Positions 61,971 to 64,000 of a stretch of DNA of 64,000 nt are shown piece by piece. Position 1 is the stretch's first letter, and every line of letters begins with the position of its first letter. Both the position numbers and the translations under genes were made by a program. Source of the DNA: Hahella chejuensis KCTC 2396 (GTDB lineage: Bacteria; Pseudomonadota; Gammaproteobacteria; Pseudomonadales; Oleiphilaceae); assembly GCF_000012985.1 (NCBI RefSeq), contig NC_007645.1, forward strand, positions 1,426,001 through 1,490,000, given 5' to 3'. The notes under the pieces are model-generated. The model searched no databases and was not told where the DNA came from. It saw only the letters and a program-made list of their open reading frames with translations.

Positions 61971-64000
61971 TTGAGCGCACCTGCTTCCTCCCAGTTTAAT
62001 GTCATCAGCCAGGGTAAAATTCTTTCCGGTTTCGAAGAGCGTCAGGTGCGGGATAACCTTGTTGCGCGTTTGAAGCTGTCAGACGCGCAAGTCGAGCGTC
62101 TGCTGACCGGAGCGGTAGTCATCAAAAAATCGCTGTCTACGTCAGACGCCAGAAAATATCAGGCCTTATTTGGTCGTCTGGGGCTGGCGGTGACGCTGCA
62201 ACCCAGCCAGCCGCCGCCGACAGCCGCCGCGCAACCTGTGCAACCCACTGCGACATCGTCAGCCAGTGGCGCCAAACCGGGCAAAGACGCCGACGCGCAG
62301 ACAGACGTGCTTGCCCTGGCGAAGCAGCGTCTGCATCAACCTATTCCCAAACTACCGGTAACCACAGCTTATAAACTGGGGCTGTTTAGCGTGACCTTGT
62401 TGAGCCTGATAGCGCCTTTGATTTACATCAGCCTGACAATCTGCGCGATAGTGGGAACGGTTTGGTACGGGATCAGTATCCCGGATATTCTGGCGGTGCG
62501 TAAAACCAACGCGATGGGGACGTTGATGCTGTTCGTACCGGTTCTGCTGGGAACCGTGTTCGCCTTGTTCCTGCTGAAGCCGTTCTTTGGTCGCGACTAC
62601 GAAAACCGCACCCTGGAGCTGAATCCGAAAAAGTATCGCCGCTTTTATCAGCTTGTGCAGCTACTTACCGAACGTATGGGCTTGCCGGCTCCGGTGAAAA
62701 TCTACGTGGATGGCGAGGTCAATGCCCACGTCGCCCCGGAAAAAGGGCTGCTGAGCCTGTTTCAGGGACGTTTGACCCTGACCGTCGGTCTGCCGCTGTT
62801 GGCGGGCATGAACAGCCGGCAATTTATCGGCGTGTTGGGGCATGAGTTCGGGCACTTCGCGCAACGCAACGCCATGATCGCCAACTATATCGTCAACACC
62901 GCCAATGCCTGGATGGCGAGTCGCGCCTTCTATCCTGACGCCTGGGATCGACGCTTGAGCAAGTGGCGGGAGTATTCTCCCATTTTTGCGCTGGATGTGG
63001 CGCTGATCGCGGCGCAAGGCATGATTAAAGGCACGCGCCTGATTCTGAAGTACCTGTTTTTATTCAACTTGCGCGTCACTCGTTGGATGTCGCGGGAGAT
63101 GGAGTATGACGCGGACCGCTATGAGAGCTGGATCGCCGGTAGCGAGACTTTCCAAAGCACGGCGGTGGCGCTGTGGAATATGTCCATGTCGCAGCAACGT
63201 AGAGATGAGATCTGGCAATCCGCCTGGAACGAAGACCGCCTCATCGACAACCTGCCGCAAACTATTGCCCAGTTGGCGGCGGAATTATCCCAGGAAGAAA
63301 TCGACGCGGTGCGGGCGAAAATGGACGAGCGCCAGACCAATGTTTGGGATACGCATCCGGCGGATAACGATCGTATCGCCCATGCGGAGTCTCTTGGCTA
63401 CGAAGCGATTTGGAGCGATGAGTTTCCCGCCGCTGAGTTAATGCCGGATTTTGACGCCTTGTGCAAAATCGTCACGCTGCGCATCTACAATTCAATGGGG
63501 CTGGAGAAGCCCGAGCAGTACCTGTGCTCCTTTGAGGAAATCAGGGATGTTCATTCCAAAATGAATGAGTCGGAAGAAGCCCTGAAACGTTACTTCGCCG
63601 ACTTGTTCTCCATGCGCCTGATGAAGCCGTTCAATGCGACGCCGACGGAGGTTGATCTGGCTGGGGCTGTGACCGAACTGCGAGGCCAGATTCCGCGCGC
63701 GACGGCGCAAATGGAGCTGTATTGGGAAGCCTATCAGCATATGGAGGCGGCTCAGGTAGGGCTGGCCTATGTGGAGGCGGGTTATAACATCGACGCGGCT
63801 GATTTCGGCGTGAAGGCCGGCGATATCGGCTCCGTGCAACGCAGCCTGGATGATCGACGTACGGAAGTGAAACGGATGGCGGGTGAGTTAAGCCGCTGTC
63901 TGGACGCTTATGTGGCGCAACGCATGCATCTGGCGATGGCGCAGATGTCCGCGGAGGAAAAAGCGCGGGCGGAGTCGCTATACAACACTTTCCGCCAGCT
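61971..64000 (+). CDS. M48-family zinc metallopeptidase, membrane-bound (3' end outside window)
   Basis: Starts at TTG 61971, preceded by AAAGGA at seven bases; no ATG lies before the conserved region. An N-terminal domain (about 1-65: SQGKILSGFEERQVRDNLVA, LSDAQVERLLTG), a Pro/Ala/Gln-rich linker, and two membrane helices (about 135-205) precede the peptidase domain with zinc motif HEFGHFAQ at about 290 and the third ligand in REMEYDADRYES. It runs past base 64000, at least 676 residues, longer than HtpX. The N-terminal domain looks like a small helical module as in FERM-unlike L7/L12-type folds; not identified. Confidence 0.88.
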   Translation, partial: MSAPASSQFNVISQGKILSGFEERQVRDNLVARLKLSDAQVERLLTGAVVIKKSLSTSDARKYQALFGRLGLAVTLQPSQPPPTAAAQPVQPTATSSASGAKPGKDADAQTDVLALAKQRLHQPIPKLPVTTAYKLGLFSVTLLSLIAPLIYISLTICAIVGTVWYGISIPDILAVRKTNAMGTLMLFVPVLLGTVFALFLLKPFFGRDYENRTLELNPKKYRRFYQLVQLLTERMGLPAPVKIYVDGEVNAHVAPEKGLLSLFQGRLTLTVGLPLLAGMNSRQFIGVLGHEFGHFAQRNAMIANYIVNTANAWMASRAFYPDAWDRRLSKWREYSPIFALDVALIAAQGMIKGTRLILKYLFLFNLRVTRWMSREMEYDADRYESWIAGSETFQSTAVALWNMSMSQQRRDEIWQSAWNEDRLIDNLPQTIAQLAAELSQEEIDAVRAKMDERQTNVWDTHPADNDRIAHAESLGYEAIWSDEFPAAELMPDFDALCKIVTLRIYNSMGLEKPEQYLCSFEEIRDVHSKMNESEEALKRYFADLFSMRLMKPFNATPTEVDLAGAVTELRGQIPRATAQMELYWEAYQHMEAAQVGLAYVEAGYNIDAADFGVKAGDIGSVQRSLDDRRTEVKRMAGELSRCLDAYVAQRMHLAMAQMSAEEKARAESLYNTFRQ

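Overview
The window looks like a chromosomal segment of a free-living, probably marine gammaproteobacterium. The family mix (GlrK/GlrR, SoxR, Cpx-like system, PrkA-YeaH-SpoVR, several c-di-GMP proteins, large RND pump, GC-rich codon use) would fit a Hahella-like member of the Oceanospirillales. That genus is an inference from gene content; no rRNA or other marker gene is present. No tRNA, rRNA or CRISPR array was seen.

Layout. 1-7.6 kb (minus strand): an operon of a cupredoxin-like secreted protein, a membrane c-di-GMP phosphodiesterase and a DUF3034 protein, followed by a compact glrK / QseG-like lipoprotein / glrR operon. 7.9-10.9 kb (plus): five small envelope genes (EF-hand, BON, OmpA-like lipoprotein, a PA2779-type protein and a PA2778-type C39-like peptidase). 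10.9-13.8 kb: a CpxRA-like two-component system divergent from a Spy/CpxP-like protein, with an elaborate multi-hairpin palindromic element between them. 13.8-23.3 kb: acyltransferase, DUF4253 protein, soxR with a textbook SoxR-type promoter on a divergent flavin reductase, a large MalT/LAL-type LuxR regulator, and a formaldehyde detoxification operon (frmA, frmB, GFA-like) preceded by four 21-bp tandem repeats.

23.5-32.3 kb is the accessory region. Two head-to-head gene fragments (an AlbA_2/RecG-like C-terminus and a phage tail-fibre-like piece) precede an array of about a dozen AT-rich, promoterless small genes, all on the plus strand and separated by integron attC sites. No integrase is in the window, so this is a CALIN-type array or the distal part of a chromosomal integron. 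The left core site of most cassettes is the exact complement of its right core site, which confirms the parsing. Two cassette genes carry in-frame stop codons. The array ends in an attC half-site cut by an IS1595-family insertion sequence, followed by a broken IS630 transposase.

33.3-50.8 kb: RND efflux pair, an orphan GlpV-like glycerol-binding protein overlapping a second binding protein, an Old Yellow Enzyme, a complete polyamine-type ABC importer with an attenuator-like terminator after the binding-protein gene, a CHAD protein, another binding protein, and a large secreted protein with an N-terminal amidotransferase-like domain. 51-64 kb: Nudix hydrolase, the spoVR/yeaH/prkA stress operon, an HD-GYP protein, OsmC-like protein, EF-hand lipoprotein, FG-GAP lipoprotein, and an M48 protease running off the right edge.

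Themes: envelope and oxidative/aldehyde stress responses (Cpx-like, GlrKR, SoxR, Frm, OsmC, PrkA operon), c-di-GMP turnover, and solute capture by orphan binding proteins, interrupted by one mobile gene-cassette island.
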